Below, piece after piece: positions 1 to 8,012 of a stretch of 64,000 nucleotides of DNA (positions within the stretch are counted from its first letter, which is position 1; the number at the start of each line of letters is the position of its first letter). The stretch comes from Streptomyces sp. MH60 (GTDB taxonomy: Bacteria > Actinomycetota > Actinomycetes > Streptomycetales > Streptomycetaceae). The notes under the pieces are model-generated. The model saw only the letters and a list, made by a program, of their open reading frames with translations, did no database searches and was not told where the DNA came from. Position numbers and translations under genes: made by a program. The DNA is taken from positions 1 through 64,000 of the forward strand of contig NZ_MULI01000021.1 in NCBI RefSeq assembly GCF_002939385.1, read 5' to 3'.

Positions 1-983
1 CCCGGTCGCTCGCGGTGGCCGTGCCCGGCGGCGTCCGTGCCGCGGCCGGCGGTGCGGTGGCGCGGTCGGCGTCGGCGGCACGGCAGGAGGCCGCGCTGAT
101 GCGGGCCTGGGGTGTCGGTTCCAGCGAGCTGGAGCGGATGTCCTTCGACGAGCGGGCCCGGCTGGCCGAGCGGCTGCGCACCGGCCGGCTCGCCGAGTGG
201 GCCGAACTGATCGGCCGTTTCAGGCGGATGGCCGACGGGGAACGGGCTCGCAAGGTGGAGAACGCCACCGGTGAGCTGATCGGGGTCACGCTCGGCGACG
301 ACCTCTCCCGGGTCGTCCCGTCCGAACTGGCGCATCTCGGACTGCCCGGACTGCGCGCGGTGTTCGCCGCGCGCTACGCCGCCGGGGAGCTGATGCTCTA
401 CGACGGTCAGGGCGAGCAGGCCACCGGCCGGGGTGCCGTCATCGCGTGCGTGGACACCTCGCACTCCATGTACGAGGCGGGGCCCGGCGGCATCACCCGG
501 GAGGCGTGGGCGAAGGCGTGCGCTCTGGCGCTGCTGGACCAGGCCCGCCACGCGGGGCGTGACTTCGTCGGCATCGTGTTCTCCGCCGCCGACCGGCTCC
601 GCGTCTTCCGCTTCCCGGCCGGCCGGCCCGCGGACCTCGCCCGCACCCTCGACTTCGCGGAGACCTTCCTCGGCGGCGGCACCAGCTACCAGCGGCCCTT
701 GTCGGCGGCGGGCGAACTGCTCGAGGAGGAGTTCAACGACGCCGCCCGCACCCGGGGCGACATCGTCATGCTCACCGACGACGACTGCGGCGTCACCGAG
801 GCGTGGATGCGGGGCTGGAACGCGGCCAAGCGCCGGCTGGGCTTCCGGGTCTTCGGCGTGGGCATCGGTGCCCCGCGCGTCGCGGCGGCCGGCTCGGTCC
901 TCGCGGCGCTGTGCGACAACCTCCGTTCCGTCGAGGACTTCACCGACGTCCACGCCGCCGCGGACCTGTTCCGCGTGATCTGA
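1..983 (+). CDS. VWA-domain protein, 5' end outside the window
   Basis: This frame is open to the left edge, so the true start lies outside; the first in-window candidate is a GTG at 15. The C-terminal half is a von Willebrand factor A domain with a metal-ion-dependent adhesion motif, DTSHS, near residue 145 counted from that GTG, followed by TSYQRP and a TDDDC segment that fit the rest of the metal site. The N-terminal part is charged and helical, as in CoxE/ViaA-type VWA proteins that work with MoxR/RavA AAA+ ATPases. A partner ATPase would be expected upstream but is not visible. Inferred role: cytoplasmic cofactor of an AAA+ chaperone. It converges with the methyltransferase gene 30 bp downstream. 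Confidence 0.85.
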   Translation, partial: RSLAVAVPGGVRAAAGGAVARSASAARQEAALMRAWGVGSSELERMSFDERARLAERLRTGRLAEWAELIGRFRRMADGERARKVENATGELIGVTLGDDLSRVVPSELAHLGLPGLRAVFAARYAAGELMLYDGQGEQATGRGAVIACVDTSHSMYEAGPGGITREAWAKACALALLDQARHAGRDFVGIVFSAADRLRVFRFPAGRPADLARTLDFAETFLGGGTSYQRPLSAAGELLEEEFNDAARTRGDIVMLTDDDCGVTEAWMRGWNAAKRRLGFRVFGVGIGAPRVAAAGSVLAALCDNLRSVEDFTDVHAAADLFRVI

Positions 984-1013
984 CCCGGCCGCCCCACGCC
1001 GCACGCCGGGCGG

Positions 1014-1829
1014 TCACGGCTTGCGGGCGACCGCCCCGTACATCGCGATGTCCTCGTCCCGGATGCCCTGTTCCCCGGTGCCGTCCGGGCGCCACTTGTG
1101 GACCTGGACGATGCCCGGCCCGGTCAGCTCCAGCCCCTCGAAGAACTCGTGGGCCTCGTCGAGGGTCCGCAGCCGCATCGGCATGTCGCGGGCCGCGTAC
1201 TCGCGTGCGACCCGCCCCACCTCCTCGGGGGCGAACTCGGCGGTGCCGATGGTCATGGCCAGGTAGCTGCCCGCGGGCAGCGGTTCCAGGAGGCGGCGGA
1301 CGATGCCGACCGCGTCGTCCTCGTCCAGGACGAAGTGGACGATCGCGATCACGGTGAGCGCGACGGGCTCGGCCAGGTCCAGTGTCTTGCGGAACTCGTC
1401 GGATTCGAGGACGGCTTCCGGGCGCTGGAAGTCCGCCTCGAGGTACGTCGTGCGGCCCTCGGGCGTGCTGGACAGCAGCCCCTGGGACAGGGTGAGGACG
1501 ATCGGGTCGTTGTCCACGTAGACGACCCGTGACGCGGGGGCCACCGACTGGGCTATCTCGTGCAGGTTGGGCGAGGTGGGGATGCCGGTGCCGATGTCGA
1601 GGAACTGGCGGATGCCCGCCTCCTCGGCCAGCCATCGCACCGCGCGGTTCATCCAGTCCCGGTTGGCGCGCATGTGGACGGGCAGCGCGGGCCATTCCCG
1701 GGCCATCGCGTCACCCGCCTCCCGGTCGGCGGGGTAGTAGTCCTTCCCGCCCAGGATGTAGTCGTAGATCCGGGCCGAGTGCGCGTGCTCGGTGTCGATT
1801 CGGTCGGCCGGCCATCCGCTGTCGGACAT
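1014..1829 (-). CDS. SAM-dependent methyltransferase, DUF574 type
   Basis: A 271-residue protein of the actinobacterial S-adenosylmethionine methyltransferase family formerly called DUF574. The N-terminus IDTEHAHSARIYDYILGGKD is the family signature, and FLDIGTGIPTSPNLHE (about residues 76-91) is the SAM-binding loop. An acidic strand end (VVYVDND) follows. The ATG at 1829 is chosen because an AGAAAGG ribosome site precedes it; the frame stays open further upstream into the regulator gene, but that extension has no family similarity. It lies 44 bp downstream of the XRE regulator on the same strand, a pairing seen many times in Streptomyces genomes. The substrate is unknown. Confidence 0.93.
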   Translation of the reverse strand: MSDSGWPADRIDTEHAHSARIYDYILGGKDYYPADREAGDAMAREWPALPVHMRANRDWMNRAVRWLAEEAGIRQFLDIGTGIPTSPNLHEIAQSVAPASRVVYVDNDPIVLTLSQGLLSSTPEGRTTYLEADFQRPEAVLESDEFRKTLDLAEPVALTVIAIVHFVLDEDDAVGIVRRLLEPLPAGSYLAMTIGTAEFAPEEVGRVAREYAARDMPMRLRTLDEAHEFFEGLELTGPGIVQVHKWRPDGTGEQGIRDEDIAMYGAVARKP

Positions 1830-1873
1830 CGTTCGCCTTTCTCCATGGGGTGGTGCGGTACGAGTGGAAGTCC

Positions 1874-2749
1874 TCACAGCTCCTTGCGCAGCGCGCCGAG
1901 GAGTTCCTCGGTGCCCCGGGCGGGCACCGCCTGGGCGCCCAGGCGGTCCAGGGCCTCGCGGTAGACCACGACGTCGTCGCCCTTGTCCAGGTAGACGGCG
2001 CCCACGAGCCCGCCGAGGTAGACGATGTCGGGGAGCTCGGGGGCCCGGAACCGGAAGAGGTCGAAGGCGCCGGCGCGCATGGCGGGGTGCGGACCCCCGG
2101 CGAACGGCATGATCTGCAGGGTCACGTGGGGCAGCCGGCCCACCTCGATCAGATGGTCCACCTGCCGCCGCATCACCTCGGTGCCGCCGACGGGCCAGCG
2201 CAGGACCGTTTCGTCCATCACGACCCACAGGCGGGGCGGGGAGGGGCGGGTGAGGATCTCCTGGCGCCGCATGCGCAGCGCCACCCGCCGTTCGGTGTCC
2301 ACGGAGGGGGCGTGCGGGTTGCCCGCGCTCAGCAGGGCCCGCGCGTAGTCGGGGGTCTGCAGCAGTCCGTGCACGAACCCGGCCTCGTAGGCGCGGATGT
2401 GCAGGGCCGCCTGTTCCAGGCTCAGGTACGCCGCGAACCAGTCCGGCATGACGTCGCGGTAGGTGTGCCACCAGCCGCGTTTGTTCGCCTCGCGCGCCGA
2501 CTTCAGGAAGGTGTCGATCTCCTGCTGGTCGCGGACACCGTAGACCTGGAGCAGCTTCTCCACGTCCGGGAGGCGCAGCCGGGCCACCTTCGCCGCCTCG
2601 AGGCGGCGGATCGTGGAGTGGCTCACCCCGATCGCCTCACCGGCCTGCTCGAACGTGAGACCGGCGCGGGTGCGCAGCTCCTCCAGCTGTCTGCCGAGGA
2701 TCATCCGCAGCACGGAGGGGGCACCGCCCCAGTCGGTCTCCGCGGTCAC
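1874..2749 (-). CDS. XRE-family regulator with DUF5753 (Scr1-like) C-terminus
   Basis: A 291-residue DNA-binding protein. A Cro/C1-type helix-turn-helix spans about residues 17-70 (LRTRAGLTFEQAGEAIGVS, then STIRRLEAAK). The rest matches the DUF5753 domain found in Streptomyces regulators related to Scr1 and WhiJ, with a FVHGLLQTPDYARALL segment and a VTLQIMPF strand. The GTG at 2749 is chosen because GGGGAG lies 5 bp upstream; the open frame runs on to 2845 but adds only a low-complexity leader. In such loci the regulator often sits beside a small DUF397 protein; here the partner is the methyltransferase, probably in the same transcript. Confidence 0.9.
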   Translation of the reverse strand: MTAETDWGGAPSVLRMILGRQLEELRTRAGLTFEQAGEAIGVSHSTIRRLEAAKVARLRLPDVEKLLQVYGVRDQQEIDTFLKSAREANKRGWWHTYRDVMPDWFAAYLSLEQAALHIRAYEAGFVHGLLQTPDYARALLSAGNPHAPSVDTERRVALRMRRQEILTRPSPPRLWVVMDETVLRWPVGGTEVMRRQVDHLIEVGRLPHVTLQIMPFAGGPHPAMRAGAFDLFRFRAPELPDIVYLGGLVGAVYLDKGDDVVVYREALDRLGAQAVPARGTEELLGALRKEL

Positions 2750-3035
2750 ACCATCTCCCCTTCGCCGTCCCGCGCCCGGGCCCGGACACGCCAGTCTGTC
2801 ACGGGCGTCGTCCCGCCGCAGGAGCATGCCTCCAGTCAGCTGCAATTTTCAACTTGCCGGTTGCGCACCGTTGTTGACGGATGACACAGTGGCTCCACCG
2901 CCCCCTGCCCTCCCGACCCGCGTTTCTCGACCGACGACCAGGACCGTCCTTGGCGACCCGTCCCCCACCCCCACGGGCCGGTCTCGCATGACAACGTTCT
3001 CCTGACGTCCGTCGCGGCCAAAGGACCCACCCCCC
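2750..3035. promoter_or_regulatory. Divergent intergenic region with an AT-rich patch
   Basis: This 286-bp gap separates the XRE regulator (leftward) from the small hypothetical gene (rightward). At 2843-2854 there is an AT-rich run (GCAATTTTCAAC) that stands out in this GC-rich DNA. On the minus strand it reads TTGAAAATTGC and could hold the -35 element of the regulator gene. A TTGACG at about 2874-2879 faces right but lacks a clear -10. No gene is evident inside it. Confidence 0.35.
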
Positions 3036-3506
3036 ATGGACCTGCAGCACACCCGTGATCCACGTCCGTCCGCAGCCACCGTCCGTGACCGCCCGTGCTC
3101 GTCCGGTACCGCCCGCCCGCCCCGGCGGCGCCGCCCGGGACCGGCCCCGCTCAGCCTTCCCGTCGGGCTCCGCGCCGGCCTGGGGCACGACGCCGTGGGC
3201 ACCTCCGCGTCCCACGGCGAACGCATTCTGGCCCGCCTCCCCCGTGCGGGCTGCGTGTTCGCCGACGAGGGGCGATGGTGGTGGATCGTCCCGTCCGGGT
3301 CCGACATCGGCGTCGCGTGGCCCGCCGGCGCCCACTACATCGTCGGCGACCCGTCCTGGACCCGGGCTCGGCCGGGCGCACGGGCGGCCGGTCCGCGCCT
3401 GATCCACGGCCCCGACGGCGACTCGCCCTACACCGCGCCCATCCCCTTGTACTTCCTCGTCTGCCGGCTCGCCGGTGTGCCGCCGCGCTGGTCCCTGGCG
3501 CCCTGA
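3036..3506 (+). CDS. Small hypothetical protein (Streptomyces type)
   Basis: A 156-residue protein with a basic, proline-rich N-terminal half and a better-ordered C-terminal half. The C-terminal half contains RWWWIVPSGSDIGVAWP and a DGDSPYTAPIPLYFLV segment, which resemble conserved small Streptomyces proteins of unknown function. No signal peptide or membrane segment is visible. The start at 3036 lies just downstream of AAAGGACCC, a modest ribosome site. The first 60 residues are less conserved-looking, so a start further in is possible. It converges with the GH43 gene, leaving 31 bp between stops. Confidence 0.55.
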   Translation: MDLQHTRDPRPSAATVRDRPCSSGTARPPRRRRPGPAPLSLPVGLRAGLGHDAVGTSASHGERILARLPRAGCVFADEGRWWWIVPSGSDIGVAWPAGAHYIVGDPSWTRARPGARAAGPRLIHGPDGDSPYTAPIPLYFLVCRLAGVPPRWSLAP

Positions 3507-3537
3507 ACGGACCGCACCGCCGGCCGGCGCGACGGCG

Positions 3538-4647
3538 CTACTCGAAGAACTTGAGGCTCCAGCCGGTGTCGCTGGTGGGACCGGGCACGTTGGCCCGGCT
3601 GTAGGTGGTCCCGCCCCACCAGCAGAAGGTGCCGGTGTACCAGTAGCGGTTCTCCCACGCGTACGGCGTCCCCTTGGCGACCGCGTGGAACATCAGCGGG
3701 AACCGGGGGCCGGCGGGCGGGCTGGTGGCGATGTCGCCGTCGAGCAGGACGAAGCTGTGGTGGCCCGGCCCGTCGACGTACAGGGTGGGGTCCCAGCCGG
3801 TCATCATCGTCGCGCGGCGGGACCCGAAGAGGCAGCCGTTGGACTTGTACCAGTCCCACACGTACGTGGGGTCGCCGCCGGAGCGCAGCCTCAGGTCGGC
3901 CAGGCAGTACTGGTCGCTCCAGCTGCCGTTGGCGGAGTAGGCGATGTGCAGCTGCCCGTTGGGGTCCTTGATCGGCTCGGGGCCCTCGTTGATGTACGGG
4001 TTGCCCACCACGCGCTCCCAGCTCTCGCGCGGCTGCGAGATGACGTACCGCGCGCCGGCCGGTGCGGTCGGGCTGCTCATGCGCGCGATGTAGAGGTTCT
4101 GTTCGACGTTGGTGTCACCGGCCCAGCCCGACCAGACGAACCACCGCTGCCCCTCGAAGGTGAACAGGGTGCCGTCGATGGCCCACTTGTCGTCCGGCAG
4201 GGCCAGCTTCGTCTCGGCCGTGTATCCGCTGTCGGCGACGGCGGAGCTGATCACGTACATCCGGTGGGCCGCTCCGCGGCCGGCCGAGAAGTAGATGTAG
4301 TACCGGCCGCCGTCCCGCACGATCTCGGGGGCCCACACCTCGCCCCGGTCGCGGGTGTCCGACCAGACCTGACGGGCGGGCGCCGCCGCCAGCGCGGCCG
4401 TGGACGCGGCCTGGCGTACGGCGATGCCGCCCCCGGTGGACTGCACCGAGACGTAGGTCCCGCCGACCCGGATCACGCTGGGGTCGGCGGCCCGCAGACC
4501 GGTCCGGTCCGCCCGCGCGGGCCCGGCGGAGGACACCAGCAGCAGGAAGGCGACGAGGACGCCGGACAGCAGGGCGGCGACGGCACCGCGGAGGCGGCGG
4601 GAGGGCTTTCCGGTTCCGCTCGGCGGGCTTCCGGTCAGGGTCGGCAT
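3538..4647 (-). CDS. Secreted glycoside hydrolase family 43
   Basis: A 369-residue exported enzyme. Residues 1-46 form a long signal peptide (RRLRG n-region, LLSGVLVAFLLL core, cleavage after ARA). The GH43 five-bladed propeller triad is visible: base Asp55 in AADPS, pKa-tuning Asp158 in AIDGTLF, and acid Glu221 in NEGPE; VWAPE near 105 is also typical. This family hydrolyses arabinose- or xylose-containing plant polymers; an alpha-L-arabinofuranosidase is the best guess, but substrate cannot be settled. The ATG at 4647 has GGAGG a few bases upstream and starts the signal peptide cleanly. It is divergent from a GH64 gene, so the two may share control. Confidence 0.85.
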   Translation of the reverse strand: MPTLTGSPPSGTGKPSRRLRGAVAALLSGVLVAFLLLVSSAGPARADRTGLRAADPSVIRVGGTYVSVQSTGGGIAVRQAASTAALAAAPARQVWSDTRDRGEVWAPEIVRDGGRYYIYFSAGRGAAHRMYVISSAVADSGYTAETKLALPDDKWAIDGTLFTFEGQRWFVWSGWAGDTNVEQNLYIARMSSPTAPAGARYVISQPRESWERVVGNPYINEGPEPIKDPNGQLHIAYSANGSWSDQYCLADLRLRSGGDPTYVWDWYKSNGCLFGSRRATMMTGWDPTLYVDGPGHHSFVLLDGDIATSPPAGPRFPLMFHAVAKGTPYAWENRYWYTGTFCWWGGTTYSRANVPGPTSDTGWSLKFFE

Positions 4648-4670
4648 GTCCCTCCGCTTCCACGGGCCGT

Positions 4671-4845
4671 GATGTACATCGATGGAAGTAGACAGCGGAT
4701 CCAGGATCGTAAGGGACGGCGAACATGTCAATGACCGCACCGCAACACCTCCTGCGCGCACGGCATCCGGAGGGCCGGCCCTTCCTCCGCTTCACCTTCC
4801 GAACCTGGAGGGCCTTCTTCCGATTGATCTCGTTCAACTAGTTGA
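4671..4845. promoter_or_regulatory. Divergent GH43/GH64 control region with two palindromes
   Basis: The 253-bp gap between the two exported hydrolases holds two perfect palindromes: GATGTACATC at 4671-4680, 23 bp before the GH43 start, and TCAACTAGTTGA at 4834-4845. The second overlaps a TTGACA at 4842-4847 that faces the GH64 gene, where a weak -10 (TACAAC, 4863-4868) follows at a short 15-bp spacing. A repressor bound at 4834-4845 would cover that -35. Neither palindrome matches the GAGAGCGCTCTC-type sites in front of the second GH64 gene. Confidence 0.4.
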
Positions 4846-4900
4846 CATGCACAGGGAAGGACTACAACCCTGCAAGTCCCCCCACACCAAGGAGGACCGT

Positions 4901-6094
4901 GTGCTTTCCCCACGCAAGCTGACGGCGTCCCTGGCCGTAGCGGCGTCGATCGGCGCCGTCGCCGTCGTCGTCGGGCCGGCCCAACCGGCTTCGGCGGTAC
5001 CGGACACCATCCCGCTCACCCTGAAGAACGACTCGGGCAACGCCGAGCAGGTCTACGTCTACGTCATCGGCACCGAACTCGCTTCCGGGAAGCAGGGGTA
5101 CGCCGACGAGAGCGGCGCCTTCCACGCCTGGCCGGCCGGTGGCGCCCCGCCGGTGCCCGCCCCCGACGCCTCGTTCGAGGGGCCCGCAAACGGCGGGTCA
5201 AAGACCGTTCGGCTTCCGAAGTTCTCGGGCCGGGTCTACTTCTCGTACGGCAAGAAGCTCGACTTCCGGCTCGCCGAGGGCGGCCTCGTGCAGCCCGCCG
5301 TCCAGAACGCCGACGACCCCAACCACGACACGCTGTTCAACTGGACCGAGTACACGCTCAACGACTCCGGGCTGTGGCTCAACTCCACCCAGGTGGACAT
5401 GTTCTCGGCGCCCTACTCCGTCGGTCTGACGGCGGGCGACGGCTCCACGAAGCAGACGGGTTCGCTGAAGCCCGGCGGGTACAAGGCGGTTGCCGACGGC
5501 CTGACCCGACAGGGCGGCGGCTGGGAGGGACTGGTCCAGACGCGGAGCGACGGCTCGCCACTGCGCGTCCTGGCCCCGGGGCACGGCATCGGTTCCGGCG
5601 ACCTGCCCGCCGACGTGATGGACGACTACATCAACCGTGTCTGGAGCAAGTACGCCACCGACACGCTGACGGTGACGCCGTTCAAGGAGCAGCCGGACAC
5701 GAAGTTCTACGGCAAGGTCAACGGCGACAGGATGGACTTCACCGACGGCAGCGGCGCGGTGGTGACCTCCTTCGAGAAGCCGGACTCCGACTCGGTCTTC
5801 GGCTGCTACAACAAGCTCGACGCCCCCAACGACCAGGTGCGCGGCCCCGTCTCGCGGACCCTGTGCGCCGCGTACAACCGCTCCACGCTGCTCACCAATG
5901 CCGAGCAGCCCGACGCCGACGCCTCCGGCTTCTACCAGGACGACGTCACCAACCACTACGCCCGCCTCGTCCACGCGCAGATGCGGGACGGCCAGGCGTA
6001 CGCCTTCGCCTTCGACGACGTCGGCAACCACGAGTCGCTGGTGCACGACGGCGACCCCAAGGACGCGGCGATCACGCTGGAGTCCTTCGACTGA
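4901..6094 (+). CDS. Secreted GH64 beta-1,3-glucanase (copy 1)
   Basis: A 397-residue exported enzyme of glycoside hydrolase family 64, which releases laminaripentaose from beta-1,3-glucan such as curdlan, laminarin or fungal wall glucan. Residues 1-32 are a Sec signal peptide ending in ASA. The mature protein shows the family's N-terminal beta-barrel (IPLTLKNDSG, GRVYFSYGKKLDFRL) and thaumatin-like half, including NWTEYTLND, STQVDMFSAPY, MDDYINRVWSKY and the C-terminal YAFAFDDVGNHESLV. No separate carbohydrate-binding module is present. The GTG at 4901 is chosen for GGAGG 5 bp upstream and a proper signal peptide. It is a paralogue of the gene at 25374. A GH16 gene follows downstream. Confidence 0.93.
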   Translation: MLSPRKLTASLAVAASIGAVAVVVGPAQPASAVPDTIPLTLKNDSGNAEQVYVYVIGTELASGKQGYADESGAFHAWPAGGAPPVPAPDASFEGPANGGSKTVRLPKFSGRVYFSYGKKLDFRLAEGGLVQPAVQNADDPNHDTLFNWTEYTLNDSGLWLNSTQVDMFSAPYSVGLTAGDGSTKQTGSLKPGGYKAVADGLTRQGGGWEGLVQTRSDGSPLRVLAPGHGIGSGDLPADVMDDYINRVWSKYATDTLTVTPFKEQPDTKFYGKVNGDRMDFTDGSGAVVTSFEKPDSDSVFGCYNKLDAPNDQVRGPVSRTLCAAYNRSTLLTNAEQPDADASGFYQDDVTNHYARLVHAQMRDGQAYAFAFDDVGNHESLVHDGDPKDAAITLESFD

Positions 6095-6150
6095 CCGGGC
6101 CGGCCCCACCCGCGCCCGAACCGACGCACCACCTTCCCCCCACCCCCCTG

Positions 6151-6175
6151 CCCGCTCCCCTCCCGTGGGAGCGGG
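6151..6175 (+). terminator. Hairpin between GH64 and GH16
   Basis: CCCGCTCCC (6151-6159) pairs perfectly with GGGAGCGGG (6167-6175) around a 7-base loop. It lies 8 bases before the GH16 ribosome site (AAGGGAG, 6183-6189). There is no U-run. It may end or thin GH64 transcripts, or affect GH16 translation. Confidence 0.5.
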
Positions 6176-6193
6176 CCCACGAAAGGGAGAGAC

Positions 6194-7051
6194 ATGGCCT
6201 CCCCACGACTGCTCCGCGGTTGTCTCCTCGCCGCCCTGTCCGCCACCCTCGTCGCGGCCGCCGCGGTGACCCCCGCCCAGGCCGAGTACCGGCCGGAGTC
6301 CGCCGCGGCGGTGACGTTCTCCGACACCTTCGACGGACCCGCCGGATCCGGCGTCGACACCGCCAAGTGGCAGCTCGAGACCGGTGACAACGTCAACAAC
6401 CACGAGCGGCAGTACTACACGCCCGGCACCGACAACGCGAAGCTCGACGGCCAGGGCAACCTGGTGATCGAGGCCCGCCGCGAGAACCCGGGCAACTACC
6501 AGTGCTGGTACGGCACGTGCGAGTACACCTCCGCCCGGCTGAACACCTCCGGCAAGTTCACGGCGACCTACGGTCACGTCGAGGCCCGGATGAAGATCCC
6601 GCGCGGGCAGGGCATCTGGCCCGCGTTCTGGATGCTCGGCCAGGACATCGGCGAGGTCGGCTGGCCCAACTCGGGCGAGATCGACGTCATGGAGAACGTC
6701 GGCTTCGAACCGTCCACCGTGCACGGCACCCTCCACGGCCCCGGCTACTCCGGCTCGGGCGGCATCGGCGCGGCCTACACGCTGCCGAACGGCGAGGCGT
6801 TCGCGGACGCCTTCCACACCTTCGCGGTGGACTGGGCCCCGGACAAGATCACCTGGTCGGTCGACGGCAACGTCTACCAGACCCGTACGCCGGCCGACCT
6901 GGGCGGCAAGGACTGGGTCTTCGACAAGCCGTTCTTCCTCATCCTGAACCTCGCGGTCGGCGGCTACTGGCCGGGCGACCCCGACGGTTCGACCACCTTC
7001 CCGCAGCAGCTGGTGGTCGACGAGGTGAAGGTGACCACGAGCGGCGGCTGA
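6194..7051 (+). CDS. Secreted GH16 beta-glucanase (laminarinase type)
   Basis: A 285-residue exported endo-beta-glucanase. Residues 1-30 are a signal peptide ending in AQA. The catalytic signature GEIDVMENVG lies at 161-170, with nucleophile Glu162, Asp164 and acid/base Glu167. The extra residue compared with EIDIE-type lichenases is the beta-bulge form typical of endo-1,3-beta-glucanases. HVEARMKIPRGQGIWPAFWM and the C-terminal NLAVGGYWPG are also family hallmarks. The protein ends with the catalytic domain; many Streptomyces homologues carry an extra binding module that is absent here. It sits 100 bp downstream of the GH64 gene, and both act on beta-1,3-glucan. A strong hairpin follows the stop. 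Confidence 0.95.
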   Translation: MASPRLLRGCLLAALSATLVAAAAVTPAQAEYRPESAAAVTFSDTFDGPAGSGVDTAKWQLETGDNVNNHERQYYTPGTDNAKLDGQGNLVIEARRENPGNYQCWYGTCEYTSARLNTSGKFTATYGHVEARMKIPRGQGIWPAFWMLGQDIGEVGWPNSGEIDVMENVGFEPSTVHGTLHGPGYSGSGGIGAAYTLPNGEAFADAFHTFAVDWAPDKITWSVDGNVYQTRTPADLGGKDWVFDKPFFLILNLAVGGYWPGDPDGSTTFPQQLVVDEVKVTTSGG

Positions 7052-7077
7052 CGGCCCCGGGCCGTATCCGGAACCGG

Positions 7078-7112
7078 AGCGGGCCGCCGCCTCCCCGAGG
7101 TGGCGGCCCGCT
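7078..7112 (+). terminator. Terminator after GH16
   Basis: AGCGGGCCGCCGCCTC pairs with GAGGTGGCGGCCCGCT around a three-base CCC loop, with one G-T pair. It begins 27 bp after the GH16 stop and would end the GH64-GH16 unit. Confidence 0.75.
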
Positions 7113-7151
7113 TCCCGGTCTCCCGTTCGGCCGCGAGTGACCTCGCGGGGC

Positions 7152-7298
7152 TCAGGGAGACGTGGTCCGGGCGATGTCCCCGGCCGGAGCGTCCTCGTCC
7201 GGGGCCGCCGGGGGCGGGAAGATCAGGTCTTCGAGCGCGTCCGCGGCGAAGAGGAAGGCCATCATCACGACTGGCAGGAGCAGCGCGAGCAGAATCAC
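7152..7298 (-). CDS. 48-residue single-span membrane protein
   Basis: A short gene whose GTG at 7298 is preceded by GGGAGG at a spacing of four to five bases. The product has a hydrophobic segment (VILLALLLPVVMMAFLFAA) followed at once by an acidic, proline-rich tail (ALEDLIFPPP, DEDAPAGD), so a single membrane span with a soluble C-terminus is predicted. No family is recognised. It lies alone between the GH16 terminator and the STAS gene and is transcribed leftward. The good ribosome site and coherent topology favour a real gene over a chance frame. Confidence 0.55.
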   Translation of the reverse strand: MILLALLLPVVMMAFLFAADALEDLIFPPPAAPDEDAPAGDIARTTSP

Positions 7299-7525
7299 AG
7301 GACCTCCCGGTGGGTCGGTCTGTGGGCTTCGTGGCCCGGCTTCAAGGATGGACCCGAATGGCGGAACCCGCACGGCGGGAGCCGACGGAGCCGAACGCCC
7401 GGGACGACGTCCATGCGCCCAGGCACGGGCCGTACTACCTCTGGTGATCCTTTGGCCAGTCGTTCACGCATATGCAGAACGAATGTGCGGCGCCACCTCT
7501 GCCCAGGGCATGCCGTTGGGTACGT

Positions 7526-7870
7526 ATGGAACCTCCCATCGAGATCAACCACAGCGTCGTCGGGGACTGGACCATCGTGGAGATCCGCGGAGAGGTGGAC
7601 GTGTACACCGTGCCGACGATCAAGCAGTACGTGATCGAGCGGCTCGCGGACGGTCTCCGCCGGTTCGTCGTCGACCTGCGCGGAGTGGCGTTCATCGACT
7701 CCATGGGCCTGGGCGTGCTGGTCGGCGCCCTCAAACGGGTCCAGGCGGTGCACGGGGAACTGAAGCTGGTCATCACGGACGCCAACACCAAGCAGCTCTT
7801 CGCCCTGACCGGCCTGCGGCACGTCTTCCCCATCTACGACTCCGTGTACCAGGCGCGGCGAACCTCCTAG
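7526..7870 (+). CDS. STAS-domain anti-sigma factor antagonist
   Basis: A 114-residue protein of the SpoIIAA/RsbV/BldG family. These small proteins bind an anti-sigma kinase and free its sigma factor when unphosphorylated. The STAS fold is complete: VGDWTIVEIRGEVDVYT, then VVDLRGVAFIDSMGLGVLVG, in which the Ser of DSMG (about residue 57) is the expected phosphorylation site. The ATG at 7526 starts the domain correctly. An upstream ATG at 7472 adds 18 residues without domain similarity, and neither start has a strong ribosome site. It stands alone, with no kinase gene adjacent; the SpoIIE-type phosphatase at 45923 could act on proteins of this class. Confidence 0.88.
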   Translation: MEPPIEINHSVVGDWTIVEIRGEVDVYTVPTIKQYVIERLADGLRRFVVDLRGVAFIDSMGLGVLVGALKRVQAVHGELKLVITDANTKQLFALTGLRHVFPIYDSVYQARRTS

Positions 7871-7947
7871 CCACGAGGGGCGTTTCGGCCACCCGCGCAG
7901 GACGGCCCGTGGTGTCCGAAGACCCACTGGCGCGCGGCGAGGCGCCC

Positions 7948-7976
7948 TTGACTGGCTGCTCGCCCACCCCCATATT
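7948..7976 (+). promoter_or_regulatory. Candidate promoter for the GH89-phosphodiesterase unit
   Basis: TTGACT (7948-7953) and CATATT (7971-7976) are separated by 17 bp, a vegetative-type arrangement, 37 bp before the GH89 start. No PHO-box direct repeat is evident in the gap. Confidence 0.4.
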
Positions 7977-8012
7977 CACCAGCACCCCGTCAACAACTCC
8001 CCAGAGGTGACC

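Noticed and set aside
7977-8006. Possible PHO box before the GH89 gene (TTCACCAGCAC)
   Set aside because: Only one TTCACC-like unit is present; the next 11-bp unit does not match, so a PhoP site is not supported even though the enzymes could release phosphate.
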